From: Girardinichthys multiradiatus | Taxonomy: Eukaryota > Chordata > Actinopteri > Cyprinodontiformes > Goodeidae | Assembly (NCBI RefSeq): GCF_021462225.1 | Contig: NC_061818.1 | Coordinates: forward strand, 21,587,978 to 21,651,977 | Reading direction: 5' to 3' | Length of the DNA: 64,000 nucleotides | In this document: positions 42,222-53,131 of the stretch, piece by piece | How positions within the stretch are numbered: position 1 is the stretch's first letter | Layout of the letters: the number at the start of each line of letters is the position of its first letter | Position numbers and translations under genes: made by a program | Notes under the pieces: model-generated | What the model saw: the letters and a program-made list of their open reading frames with translations, nothing else | What the model was told of the DNA's origin: nothing | Databases searched by the model: none

Positions 42222-42618
42222 TACCCCTGCAACTAACAATTATTTTGCTAATTGATTAATAGTTGACTATTATTTTGATTAACTGAATAATAGTTGGATA
42301 GCTAAAGGTGCTTAATAAGAGATCTTTTACAGAATTTGAACCAGGTAAGGCTAAAACTATGCCACATGAGGGGTTCTGGACATATTTATGAGCATATTAA
42401 ATATGAAGCATATTTAGACAAAATAGGTTTTTCATTTTAAATGCAAAATCTCTATATTTTTTGTACAGTTTTGGCCTAATAATTGCTCTGAGTGGGCTGT
42501 TTTTCAGCAAATGGCATGTTATCGAGTGTGCACACTCTGGTAACAATTATTCAATTAATAAATTAGTTGCCTTTGAATCGATTAATCATGATTAATCCTA
42601 TTAGTTGTTTCAGCCCTA
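42222..42618. mobile_element. hAT-type MITE (397 bp, 8-bp TSD)
   Basis: The left end TACCCCTGCAACTAACAATT and right end AGTTGTTTCAGCCCTA are imperfect inverted repeats of the TAGGGCTGCAACTAA type common in fish hAT MITEs. The interior consists of AT-rich GATTAAT repeats and has no coding capacity. A perfect 8-bp duplication CCACAAAC flanks it (42214-42221 and 42619-42626), as expected for hAT elements. Confidence 0.85.
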
Positions 42619-42757
42619 CCACAAACTCAATTCTTCAAAGAACATAAAAAACAAAACTCTGGGAAACAATGGGAACCATGTGTGAACAGAATTATTCATT
42701 TTACTTGGAATTTAATTTTAGATGTTGACGCTTTGTAATAAAACACCTTAACAACTG

Positions 42758-42763
42758 TTTATT
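42758..42763 (-). terminator. fahd1: candidate fahd1 polyadenylation signal
   Basis: Minus-strand AATAAA 233 bases downstream of the fahd1 stop codon. A plausible 3' end signal, not verified. Confidence 0.4.
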
Positions 42764-42995
42764 AAAATGTTTACGTCTGCGGTTTAAGTCAGAAACATTG
42801 TCCACTACAAAAGGTTTTTACATCCCTGATCCGCATTGGAGTTCCATTTACAGTACAACTGATAATTAAATGCAGCTTAGATTGACCTGATCACACAATA
42901 ATCTTTAAATTAATCAAATCCTGATTAATGCAAATAATAAGATAGTTGGTGGCTCCGTACTGCCATCTGCTGGTTGCTCTCAGGTTTTTTTCTTC

Positions 42996-43658
42996 CTAGT
43001 GGTCTGGTCTCTCCACTTTGAAGTTCATCATAACTATGTCCTCGATGCCAGCCTGCAGCTCATCGTGCTCCTGCACGGCGGAGACTCCTTTAGGAGTCCC
43101 GGTCAGAATTAGGTCCCCCTCCTCCAGACTGATGAAGTCGCTGATGTAGCTGATCAGATAGGGGACCGAGAAGATCATCTGCGAGGTGCAGCCGCTCTGC
43201 CGCAGCTGGTCGTTCACCTTCAACCAGAGCTTGACGTTCCCCGGGTCAGGGATGCGCTCTTTGGGGATGAAGTCGCTGACAGGACAGGAGGTGTTAAAGG
43301 CCTTGGCCAGGGTCCAGGGAAGACCCTTGGACTTGCACTCGTCCTGGATGTCCCGGGCTGTCATGTCCAAGCACAGAGCGTAGCCCGCCACATGATCCAT
43401 GGCGGTGGACTGGGGGATGACTGTGCCCCCTTTGCCGATGACCACCCCTATCTCCACCTCGTGGTGCAGGTTGCTGCTGTACAGAGGCACCAGGATGGGG
43501 GAGCCCTCTCTCACATACACAGACGGGGGTTTCAAGAACAGGACAGGCTCTGTGGGAATGGCATTTTTCAGCTCTTTAGCGTGGTCTGCATAGTTTCTCC
43601 CGACGCAAATTATCTTCCGTCCCCACTCCCAGAACCGAGATATATTCCGCGCTGTCAT
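42996..43658 (-). CDS. fahd1: fumarylacetoacetate hydrolase domain-containing protein 1 (acylpyruvase / oxaloacetate decarboxylase)
   Basis: Single-exon 220-residue protein covering the whole FAH fold; human FAHD1 is about 224 residues. It hydrolyses acylpyruvates and decarboxylates oxaloacetate, mainly in mitochondria, using a divalent metal. Metal ligands are visible as Glu67 and Glu69 in HHEVEIG and Asp98 in LCLDMTARD. The lid histidine His26 (RNYADH) and Lys118 (PWTLAKAF) are also present, as is the substrate-loop motif LTGTPKGV near the C-terminus. Met1 directly precedes the conserved SRFWEWG start, so the start is well placed. It is divergent from hagh, as in human 16p13.3. An out-of-frame upstream ORF lies in the presumed leader (43709-43819). 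No damage seen. Confidence 0.96.
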   Translation of the reverse strand: MTARNISRFWEWGRKIICVGRNYADHAKELKNAIPTEPVLFLKPPSVYVREGSPILVPLYSSNLHHEVEIGVVIGKGGTVIPQSTAMDHVAGYALCLDMTARDIQDECKSKGLPWTLAKAFNTSCPVSDFIPKERIPDPGNVKLWLKVNDQLRQSGCTSQMIFSVPYLISYISDFISLEEGDLILTGTPKGVSAVQEHDELQAGIEDIVMMNFKVERPDH

Positions 43659-43708
43659 TGTGGATAAACTTTAGCTTAGTAAGTATGTGTTGAGGCGCTG
43701 TGAGAGGA

Positions 43709-43819
43709 TCAGCACTGGATACTTTGACCGACCGGAAATAAAACCATAGACATAAAGGAGTTTAGATGCCGCTTTAGCTTCGTTGATCCGTAGAAACGAT
43801 ACGTCAGCGCGTCCGCCAT
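43709..43819 (-). other. upstream ORF in the presumed fahd1 leader
   Basis: A 36-codon minus-strand ORF starting MADALTYRFYG ends 50 bases before the fahd1 start and is in a different frame. Its ATG lies inside a YY1-like AATATGGCGGAC motif (43811-43822), an arrangement seen at YY1-bound starts of housekeeping genes. No homology was recognised. If transcribed it could dampen fahd1 translation; this is inference. Confidence 0.35.
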
Positions 43820-43822
43820 ATT
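43811..43822 (-). promoter_or_regulatory. YY1-like motif, fahd1 side
   Basis: The minus strand reads AATATGGCGGAC, matching the YY1 core AANATGGCGG. A CRE-like TACGTCA (plus strand, 43800-43806) lies just beside it. Position upstream of fahd1 suggests it marks the fahd1 transcription start region. Confidence 0.5.
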
Positions 43823-45251
43823 ACGAGTGGCAGGTTTGTCTTTTGAAACATAGAATTATTGGAAACTAGAAGAGTTGACGTTCAGTGAATGGAAAATTCA
43901 ATAATACACACACATTTTAGAACTACTAATGGGGATCATAAAGACAAAGAACAATACCTGCAAATCAAAAATATTTAACATCTGAAAATATATCCACAGA
44001 TTTGCCCTTCCGTTCGCACATCAGTCCATTTATCTCCCTCTCTCTCTGTTCATCCATCAATCCTTTATTACCTTCTATACCTGCTTTTCCATGCAGGGTT
44101 TTCTACAGTACATTTAAAAGTAACACTGATGACCAAAGTGGATTACAAGGGAATGAAAAAACAGAAAAAAAAACTAAGAAATCAGTAAAAAGGTACAATA
44201 AATCAAGAACAAAACTAATTAAATGGAATAGGACAAAAACAAGCACGCTGACATTATTGTTGTTGTGAAATAAGATTAATAATAATAATAATAATAACAA
44301 ATTGTATTAGTAATAGTATAATCAACCTATTATTATAATTATATTGTCAACTCTGACACTCACAATATGGCGGGGAAGTCCGAGCCGGGTTAATGCAACG
44401 TTTGATACCTCTATATCTATGCCTAAGAACTTGCTCATTAACCTACGGCAAGTCAGAGGATACGTGTACGTAAATACAACTTGAGATCAAAAACATAACT
44501 TTTTAATGTCTGACCCGTTTATCAAGTTAATTCTTCGTATAAAATAAATCGCACGTGTTGATCAAATGCACATCTACTGACCGACGATCATTATTTAGAT
44601 AAAATGCGATCAGATTTGATTGGTAATGCCTAGAAGGATGGAGTTCAAAAGGGAGGCGGAGGCGGAACTGGACCAAAACCAAACTTTTCTGGTTTGTTCA
44701 GCCGTGATAAGACTGCAGTCACTGTAATGTTAATCAAGTCACTATAGGGGGTGCCTGCACTCTGATAGGAGCAGCTACAGCGCTAAAGTTTGGCACGTCC
44801 GCATTGTTTTATTCCGCAGTTTGCTAATATGTAGCATGGTAGCCTGCTTTAGGTCGACCTCACGTACTTTAATGCTGATGATGTGTTTATGTTTGCGTCG
44901 CCAGTGAGGTGAGGACTCCGGAGTAAACACACCTGGCCTGTCTGGTTTATTATTGTTACTGTTTTTATTTGTGAATAGAACAAAGTTGAGACTGATGTTC
45001 AAATATTGATAGGAAAAAAACGTGTTTTAAGTGTGTTTTATAAGGCGGAGGTTTAAGCTAACGTTTACTTTTACGATCGTAGCGCTGATGTACACACGTC
45101 ATCACGTCGTCCAGTTCGTTCATTTTGATAGCATAAAATGAGTTATAATTACCAGTTCTCGACCATAGAAACAAAACAACCGAAACAAAGTTATAAAGAC
45201 AACCTCAGAGTGCTTTTATCAACACACTCCGTCTTGTCTCCTTCTATGAAG
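43823..45251. promoter_or_regulatory. divergent fahd1-hagh intergenic / presumed shared promoter region
   Basis: About 1.4 kb separates the presumed fahd1 leader from the first recognised hagh exon. It contains an AAT trinucleotide repeat at about 44277-44297 and a second YY1-like motif on the plus strand at 44364-44374. The first hagh exon, which should encode a mitochondrial leader or 5' UTR, probably lies here but could not be pinned down. Confidence 0.4.
44364..44374 (+). promoter_or_regulatory. YY1-like motif, hagh side
   Basis: The plus strand reads AATATGGCGGG, the same core as 43811-43822 but in the opposite orientation, about 540 bases away. It could mark the hagh start region. Confidence 0.45.
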
Positions 45252-45331
45252 CACCTGTGGAAGTGAAGGCCCAGGCAGCCGCTCGTCTTCACAGCACGGT
45301 GAGGAAATCCCACCTGGTCCAACAAGCCAAC

Positions 45332-48300
45332 ATGAGGGTCGAACTTGTGCCAGCGCTCAGTGACAACTACATGTACCTGCTGATTGATGAAGACTCTAAA
45401 GAAGCTGCCATTGTTGACCCCGTGGAGCCCATAAAGGTCCGTTTTTATATCGCAGGGATTAAGACAGCTGTCATATTTCCAAAATAAAGTGTAGTTACTC
45501 TGATATTTAGTTACAGAGCCAAACTTTCTAATCAATGAATCTGCTCTTCAAGTTTATCTGCAAGTTTTCTGAGGGTGGTACACAACTTTTCTTTATATAT
45601 CAGTTTACTCTTTTTGTATTCATTTTGGAGGATTCATTTTTTTTTTTTTTTTTTTTTGCTGTCTTGTTTACTGTTTATCCACCTCTCTCTGTGACCTTTG
45701 CACCTTTGTATTTGTCCCTATAACTTGTATCAAGTGTGAGTATCTAATACGGACACCTCCTGGAATGTAATGGCCAAAAGATATTCAGTTCAAGGAGTCT
45801 TTAGTATGTATAGGGGGTTCCTATAATCAGGTATATTTCCAAAATATTTAAATGATTTGGGAAGAACATAAAAGTCACCTGAACGAGCCCAAAGAGAATA
45901 TTTTGATACTAAGATTTAAAGGTAAAGAATTAAGGCGGTTAAAGGATTTTAAAAGGTGAAATTAAAACAAAATATGTCTTAATTTAAAAAAACAAACAAC
46001 ATTTTGCCAGGAAGTTTTCAATAAACTATCCCTTTTTAGTGACTTTGACATAAACATCAGTTAAGAGCCACTTTAGTCAACCCAAAGGTCATGGTCATTA
46101 CTGTAAGGTTTAATTTTTACATTTTTTCACTACTGAAAACTTGAAACAGACATTTAGCTTTGCATTTTTTTTCAGATGAAACATTATATTCAAATCCTCA
46201 ACATAGAAAGCAAGTTATTTTCTCCGGACTTATATACAGATATAACAACACCAGTTTTTAATGCATCAGGAAATATACCATCTCTAATGGACCAATTTAT
46301 TATTTTTGTCAGGACTGGGATCAGACTTTCTGCATGGGTTTTTAAAAACAAAATATCCAACCCATGCAGGTCTTTAGCTTTGCTGTTATTAAGTTGTTCA
46401 ATAATCTTTTCCACCTTTGCGTCGATAACAGGTGTCAGACTAAAGGTTGATGTATCACAGAATAATGAGTGGCAAGAGCAATGTGTTGGGAACAACTGGG
46501 CTAGCCTCTCAACAGAATTAATAAAATATTCATTAAAATATATTGCTAAAATTTCAGTATTTTCAATATTGTCATTTATTTTTGAGCTGTATGTCATAAC
46601 TGGTGTTTTTCTCTTTTCTAAGTAATTTATCAATATTTTTCTATAACAATTTACTATTTCCTTTTGCATCTTTAAGTTGAGGAAAAAGTTTGCCTTTGTT
46701 TTTTTTTAAGCAATGTCATGACCTTATTTCTCAAACTTTGATATATCGAATAATCAGTTAATCTGGTTTTGCTAAACTTTCTTAGTGAGGCATCTCTTTT
46801 CTTCATTAATTCTTCATTAATTCTGTTCAGCATTACACCATGGTAAACTCTGTTTTTTAAGTTTTTTTTTTTTTTGTCTTTTTTAAACATTTTTATTGTG
46901 CATAATATGTACAAGAACCGAACAGAAAATAAATAGGAAAACATCCAAAGTCCAAAAAAAAAAGTTTGACCTGCCTTCAGAGAACTTTGAGAACCATTAA
47001 TCAAGATGAAGCCCCTCTGTCCAGCTGCAGGGTAGAGCATGCATGTTGAGTAAAGATCTGGTTTCAAATTAACCTTCGAAGGGGGTGTGATTGGTTGTTT
47101 ACTTTGTGTTTCTGTGTTTGCCCCATGACTGTCTGGCAGCTTGTCCGCCTCTCACCCAATGACAGTAGAGACTGGCTCTGGGCCGGACCCTCTGCCGGAC
47201 CCTCTGTAAACTGTAGGGTGTTTTTTAGCATACATTTCAATTATATACATGGTTTAAATATTAGTCTATGACAAAAAGTTGAAAATTATTACTCAACCAT
47301 ATTAGTGTGTCCAACTCCATTCCTCAAGAACCAGTCCTGCAGGTTTTGTATATGTTCCTGCTTACACACTGCTTCATTAATGACTCAATAACATTTCCAG
47401 TGTGTCACCAAGTTCTACAGAGTCCTATTCATGAACCATTCATTTGGTACAGATTAGCTTTTTTTCCCTATTTTATTTCCTCTTTTTTTTTTTTATGTAG
47501 ATGTGTTAGACAAGGAGAACATCTAGGACATGAAAACTGGAGCTAACCACCCTGGTCTGGGCAGCGGCTACATTTAGTAATCTATTGTCTCATATTCCCT
47601 TAACTTAAAGTGTTCTTCACATCCTGTGACTCAACCTGACGTGGAAAGCCTCCTCAGTCTTGATTCACGTCTTGAGTACCTTCCTTTTTATTCTGTCTCC
47701 ATTTATCCTTGCCTCTAGTAGCATAACGTCACTTTGAGTCTTTTTTTTTTTTTTCTGTGCCTTAAACAGGTTGTGGAAGCTGTCAGAAAACACGGCGTTA
47801 AACTCACAACCGTTCTGACCACTCATCACCACTGGTATGCTTGAACCCAGCTGCAAACACATACCAGCCTTACAGAATTCAGACCTTATTCATCCGAGCA
47901 TGTTTTATAGGGATCATGCAGGGGGAAATGAGAAGATGGTGAAGCTGATGCCTGGGTTAAAGGTCTATGGAGGAGATGACAGAGTTGATGCTATCACAAA
48001 GAAAGTTTCCCACTCCAACAGCTTCAAGGTAAAACCGTAGCATTGTTCTTTCCTCATTATAACACTACAGTGAGCTCCACACAACTTATGAGGTCACATT
48101 TATATTATTTTTCTTATTTTTAAGCTTGGATCACTCAATGTGAAATGCCTGTTCACGCCTTGTCACACAACCGGTCACATCTGTTACTATGTGACTAATG
48201 AAAACAGCTCTGAGCCACCTGCTGTTTTCACTGGTTTGTAAATCTCGTTACCTTAACCTTTTTCATTTGCCATCTTTCAGTGTGCTACAGCGAGTTGCAT

Positions 48301-50223
48301 CTTTTATTTTTCTTCTACATGCAGGTGACACGTTATTTGTGGCTGGCTGTGGTAAATTCTTCGAGGGTACAGCAGAGCAGATGTACAGAGCCTTGATAGA
48401 GATTCTGGGACGTCTTCCTCCTGAAACAGTAAATGCAATGTTCATATCTCTTAAAAGTCTCCATATTTTTTCTCAATACAGCCATAAACGTTTGTGTGAT
48501 TGGCCTGGGTTTTATATGATAAACTAACCCAAAGTAGTGCACGATTGTGACTGACTTCCTGAGTCTAGTAATAAGGAAAAAAGCCCATCTATCTGTATTT
48601 TAATCTCTGCACCTTGAACACACCATCCCTACGGTGAAGCACGGTGGAGGCAGCATTATGCTGTGGGAATGTTCTTCTTCAGCAGTAACAGGGAAGCTGG
48701 TCAGAGCTGACGGAGGGTAAATCTGAGGAAAAGCTGTTAGAGGCTGCAGGAAACTTGAGACTGGGGCAGAGATTAATCTTCCAGCAGAACAGTGACCCTA
48801 AACATACAGCCAGAGCTCCAATAAAATGGATTAGATCAACGCAATGACCCAGTCACAATGCAGACCTAAATCCAACTGAGAATTTGTTGGGAATGTCCAA
48901 TCTGACTGAGCTGCAGCTATTTGGCAAAGAAGAAGGGACAAAAATTTCAGTCTCTGCAGCAAATACTGGCCTGCAAAGTATTGTCTCACCTGGGCTGAAT
49001 ACTTATTTGTAAAACAGATTTGATAACCACATAATATTCCCTTCATAGTTATTTATTGCTTGGTGTTGGTCTATGACATAAAACACATGGATGTTTATGA
49101 TTATGAGACAAAATCTGGAAAAGTCCAAGGGGTATAATTTTTATTTTTGTAAGGTGACCTTGTGTGTCCTGAAAGGCGCCTTTAAATAAAATCTGTTATA
49201 AGTATTATGTTATGGCTCTTGTGCAGTTTTCCAATCAAAGATAAGTATGGAAAAATATTGGATCACAGATTTTATTCCTTATTTCATGACCTAAAGAAGA
49301 AAAATCTAGGTTTAAAACAAAAATGGGCTTTTTATATGGATGCAGATGATGTTCTTTGCTACATAAAAACTTTAGGTTTTTGTCCAACTAACTGATCAAC
49401 AGACACCGGCCTTTTAACTGGGCATTTGGTTTTTACACACAGATGTACCTCCAAAAGTAATAAAATGTCCTGCTGTCAAAGTGGCTGCTTTACTACATTA
49501 TGCTAAACTCTACTGCTAATAAGTACACAATAATTGCATTCAGTCATATTTTAAAAACAGAAATGCAGCATTTGTTGATTTCATAGATCCAACAAGGAAA
49601 AACTAGTTGAAACAATAAAAGCAAAAATTATAATCACACTGTCAGTTTTTGGGGTTTGCAAACATAATCTGATAGGTACCTTCTTTCATAACAATGAAAA
49701 ACTAACTTCTGTTTTTCTGTTTGTTTTTCAAGCGTGTTTACTGCGGCCATGAGTACACGGTCAGCAATCTGAAATTTGCACGCCATGTTGAACCGCACAA
49801 CGAAGTCATTCAGAAGAAGCTTGCATGGGCAAAGGTATTGGACTTTTTGTGCCACTGCTGCAGTCTGATGTCTAAAACGAAGTCAAGTTGTTGTAAAGAT
49901 GAACAACATCCTGTGTGTCCGTTTGTTTTTCTGCAGGAGAAGTGCAGCAAGGAAGAGCCTACTATTCCATCCACTTTGGCAGATGAATTCACATTTAATC
50001 CATTCATGAGAGTGAAGTATGTACAGCATCACTGAACTTAGTTCAAATAGAGGATCAGACTTTATTTAGAGCTAAACAAAACGCTTTCTGGCTCACTGTT
50101 TTTGATTTTGATGGTTGTTTTAGAGAGAAGTCTGTTCAAGACCACGTGAAGCAGACAGATCCGATTGAAACCATGAGAAGCCTTCGGAAAGAAAAAGACA
50201 GCTTCCGGGTTCCTAAGGAGTGA
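45332..50223 (+). CDS. hagh: hydroxyacylglutathione hydrolase (glyoxalase II)
   Basis: Eight coding exons: 45332-45436, 47770-47834, 47911-48028, 48125-48233, 48325-48428, 49733-49834, 49937-50016 and 50124-50223. All introns are GT-AG, and the frames join into a 260-residue protein, the length of human cytosolic HAGH. It hydrolyses S-D-lactoylglutathione to D-lactate and glutathione, the second step of methylglyoxal detoxification. The metallo-beta-lactamase ligands are all present: His54, His56, Asp58, His59 (THHHWDH), His110, Asp134 and His173. Glutathione-contact residues Lys143, Tyr175, Arg249 and Lys252 are kept; Tyr145 is Phe. The start given is the cytosolic Met. Frame and similarity continue upstream to about 45252 ([11 protein letters not shown]), suggesting a mitochondrial isoform whose first exon was not located. 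Intron 1 holds an antisense LINE fragment and intron 5 a Tc1 relic. Confidence 0.96.
46166..46865 (-). mobile_element. LINE reverse transcriptase fragment in hagh intron 1
   Basis: The minus-strand frames read [20 protein letters not shown] and [20 protein letters not shown], followed by YKSGENN: the N-terminal part of a non-LTR reverse transcriptase. An upstream broken frame ([19 protein letters not shown]) fits the linker between endonuclease and RT. Stops separate the parts. It lies antisense to hagh. Confidence 0.75.
48435..49160 (+). mobile_element. Tc1-like relic in hagh intron 5
   Basis: The left subterminal block 'gggttttatatgataaacta' is near 48508. The central transposase remnant 'gtgaagcacggtggaggcag' starts near 48632, and a later block contains 'cagcagaacagtgaccctaa' near 48781. 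The right end is 'aaaagtccaaggggtataat' near 49118. The N-terminal half of the transposase has been deleted and stops are present. Confidence 0.7.
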
Positions 50224-50345
50224 AGTCCAGTGTGTTCTTGTTTTCGTCTCCTTCAAGCACTGCGAGTTCTTCATCATATTAAAGAATAACTACAACTCAA
50301 CCTGAAAGCCATTTAAATAAATCCACTACATTTACCCCTTACTGA
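50224..50345 (+). other. hagh: hagh probable 3' UTR
   Basis: ATTAAA at 50278-50283 and AATAAA at 50316-50321 follow the stop codon and offer two close polyadenylation signals; another AATAAA is at 50833-50838. Which one is used cannot be told from sequence alone. Confidence 0.45.
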
Positions 50346-51051
50346 ATGTACTTACTTTCACCACTAGATGTATCAAAGCTCTAAATGTTTTCATCATTTT
50401 GTTATATTTGGTTTGTTTGGCTGATTTGATGGGACTGGTTTCTTATGGCTTTAAGAGAAGAATTTATTTTCATTTGTAAATGCCTAAAAAGATGTTAATA
50501 TATTGACGTTCTGTTTCATTCAGTTTTTAAATTTCACCCATTTCACAAAACGAGCCGTATGAGGAACAATCAGTCATTTATGTCCACAGTTTCTGAGTGG
50601 ATTTAATATGAAGTAGTAATTTTGTTTAAGATTAACATTAATGTTATATTCTTATTGTCTCTCTGTGTCAGTTCTATATTTGCTTAAAGCCTCATTTAAG
50701 TAAAACACAGCAGAACTACTTTTTAATTTCTACTTTTTGTCATGACTGATTGGTGTCAGCATTACTGGTTAGATCTGAAGGTTTCTAAAGCACATCTTAA
50801 AAGAGCACTGCATGATGTTCTTTGGAAATTGCAATAAAACACATTCATTTTGAAGCAAGTCAATGGAAAGATTCACTTTTATTTGAAGTATCATAAGTGA
50901 TATTGCACTATTATGGTACCACCTATCCATCAGTACCTGAACAATGGATCAACTGGTACGGCTTTGTCCTCACCATGCCTGCAGTTTGACAATTTTATAT
51001 AGTCTATTATTTCCCATCATACTTTTTGAACTGCTGAACTGGTTTTGAAGG

Positions 51052-51370
51052 GCTGCATGGTGGTGCAGTTGGTAGCACTGTTGCCTTGCAGCAAGAAGGT
51101 CATGGGTTCAATTCCCAGCTGGGTGTCTTTCTGCATGGAGTTTGCATGTTCTTCCCATGCATGCGTCCAAAGACTGTTAGGTTAATTGGTAACTCTAAAT
51201 TGCCCTTAGGTGTATGAATGAGTGTGTGCATGGTTGTTTGTGTGTTGCCCTGTGATGGACTGGCAACCTGTCCAGGGTGTTCCCCGCCTCTCGCCCATAG
51301 ACTGCTGGAGATAGGCACCGGCTTCCCTGCAACCCACTATCAAATAAGTGGTAGAAAATGACTGACTGAC
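51052..51370 (+). mobile_element. tRNA-headed SINE, fourth copy
   Basis: The head is GGCTGCATGGTGGTGCAGTT with B-box-like GGTTCAATTCC near 51105. It has the standard body and a TGAC-repeat tail (about 51360-51370). A deletion after 'catgcgtccaaagactgtta' near 51160 removes part of the central body. Possible short duplication TTTTGAA. Lies between hagh and haghl. Confidence 0.75.
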
Positions 51371-51519
51371 TTTTTGAACTAACAAACTTAAAATACATTT
51401 TGAAAAAAAAAGCCACATTTTAGTTAGCTCAGTCCAACTCCTTGAGCCACATTTGGAAATAAAGTTTGCTTCCTAAAGTGATCTATCCAGTTAGAGACCC
51501 ACGAGGAGAAGTGAATATA

Positions 51520-53129
51520 CAGGTCCTTCTCAAAATATTAGCATATTGTGATAAAGTTCATTATTTTCCATAATGTCATGATGAAAATTTAACATTCATA
51601 TATTTTAGATTCATTGCACAATAACTGAAATATTTCAGGTCTTTTATTGTCTTAATACAGATGATTTTGGCATACAGCTCATGAAAACCCAAAATTCCTA
51701 TCTCACAAAATTAGCATATCATTAAAAGGGTCTCTAAACGAGCTATGAACCTAATCATCTGAATCAACGAGTTAACTCTAAACACCTGCAAAAGATTCCT
51801 GAGGCCTTTAAAACTCCCAGCCTGGTTCATCACTCAAAACCCCAATCATGGGTAAGACTGCCGACCTGACTGCTGTCCAGAAGGCCACTATTGACACCCT
51901 CAAGCAAGAGGGTAAGACACAGAAAGAAATTTCTGAACGAATAGGCTGTTCCCAGAGTGCTGTATCAAGGCACCTCAGTGGGAAGTCTGTGGGAAGGAAA
52001 AAGTGCGGCAGAAAACGCTGCACAACGAGAAGAGGTGACCGGACCCTGAGGAAGATTGTGGAGAAGGGCCGATTCCAGACCTTGGGGGACCTGCGGAAGC
52101 AGTGGACTGAGTCTGGAGTAGAAACATCCAGAGCCACCGTGCACAGGCGTGTGCAGGAAATGGGCTACAGGTGCCGCATTCCCCAGGTCAAGCCACTTTT
52201 GAACCAGAAACAGCGGCAGAAGCGCCTGACCTGGGCTACAGAGAAGCAGCACTGGACTGTTGCTCAGTGGTCCAAAGTACTTTTTTCGGATGAAAGCAAA
52301 TTCTGCATGTCATTCGGAAATCAAGGTGCCAGAGTCTGGAGGAAGACTGGGGAGATGGAAATGCCAAAATGCCAGAAGTCCAGTGTCAAGTACCCACAGT
52401 CAGTGATGGTCTGGGGTGCCGTGTCAGCTGCTGGTGTTGGTCCACTGTGTTTTATCAAGGGCAGGGTCAATGCAGCTAGCTATCAGGAGATTTTGGAGCA
52501 CTTCATGCTTCCATTTGCTGAAAAGCTTTATGGAGATGAAGATTTCATTTTTCAGCACGACCTGGCACCTGCTCACAGTGCCAAAACCACTGGTAAATGG
52601 TTTACTGACCATGGTGTCACTGTGCTCAATTGGCCTGCCAACTCTCCTGACCTGAACCCCATAGAGAATCTGTGGGATATTGTGAAGAGAACGTTGAGAG
52701 ACTCAAGACCCAACACTCTGGATGAGCTAAACGCCGCTATCGAAGCATCCTGGGCCTCCATAAGACCTCAGCAGTGCCACAGGCTGATTGCCTCCATGCC
52801 AAGCCGCATTGAAGCAGTCATTTCTGCAAAAGGATTCCCGACCAAGTATTGAGTGCATAACTGTACATGATTATTTGAAGGTTGACGTTTTTTGTATTAA
52901 AAACACTTTTCTTTTATTGGTTGGATTAAATATGCTAATTTTGTGAGATAGGAATTTTGGGTTTTCATGAGCTGTATGCCAAAATCATCCGTATTAAGAC
53001 AATAAAAGACCTGAAATATTTCAGTTAGTGTGCAATGAATCTAAAATATATGAATGTTAAATTTTCATCATGACATTATGGAAAATAATGAACTTTATCA
53101 CGATATGCTAATATTTTGAGAAGGACCTG
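51520..53129 (+). mobile_element. Tc1 (DD34E) transposon copy 2, apparently complete
   Basis: A 1610-bp element with about 200-bp inverted terminal repeats (51520-51719 and 52930-53129), flanked by TA at 51518-51519 and 53130-53131. It is the longest of the three family members here and the only one with an uninterrupted transposase. It sits between hagh and haghl. Confidence 0.96.
51848..52852 (+). CDS. Tc1-family transposase, full length
   Basis: A 334-residue cut-and-paste DNA transposase. An N-terminal bipartite DNA-binding region is visible as a helix-turn-helix (about 24-45, EISERIGCSQSAVSRHLSG). A basic linker with GRKKCGRKR (49-57) and a second helical region (about 62-105) follow. 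The DDE catalytic domain carries Asp148 (LFSDES), Asp238 (FQHDLAPAH) and Glu273 (PDLNPIENLW). The last two are separated by 34 residues, the DD34E spacing of Tc1 elements. The conserved KPLL...RL linker at 115-127 is present, unlike in the other two copies. The start follows the usual Tc1 pattern of an ATG shortly after the left repeat. Nothing obvious is broken; activity is untested. Confidence 0.93.
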   Translation: MGKTADLTAVQKATIDTLKQEGKTQKEISERIGCSQSAVSRHLSGKSVGRKKCGRKRCTTRRGDRTLRKIVEKGRFQTLGDLRKQWTESGVETSRATVHRRVQEMGYRCRIPQVKPLLNQKQRQKRLTWATEKQHWTVAQWSKVLFSDESKFCMSFGNQGARVWRKTGEMEMPKCQKSSVKYPQSVMVWGAVSAAGVGPLCFIKGRVNAASYQEILEHFMLPFAEKLYGDEDFIFQHDLAPAHSAKTTGKWFTDHGVTVLNWPANSPDLNPIENLWDIVKRTLRDSRPNTLDELNAAIEASWASIRPQQCHRLIASMPSRIEAVISAKGFPTKY

Positions 53130-53131
53130 TA

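Noticed and set aside
52186..52230. The 42-bp segment present only in Tc1 copy 2 as a possible removed intron
   Set aside because: It begins with GT but ends in TG rather than AG, is far too short, and encodes a conserved transposase linker, so a deletion in the other copies is the better explanation.
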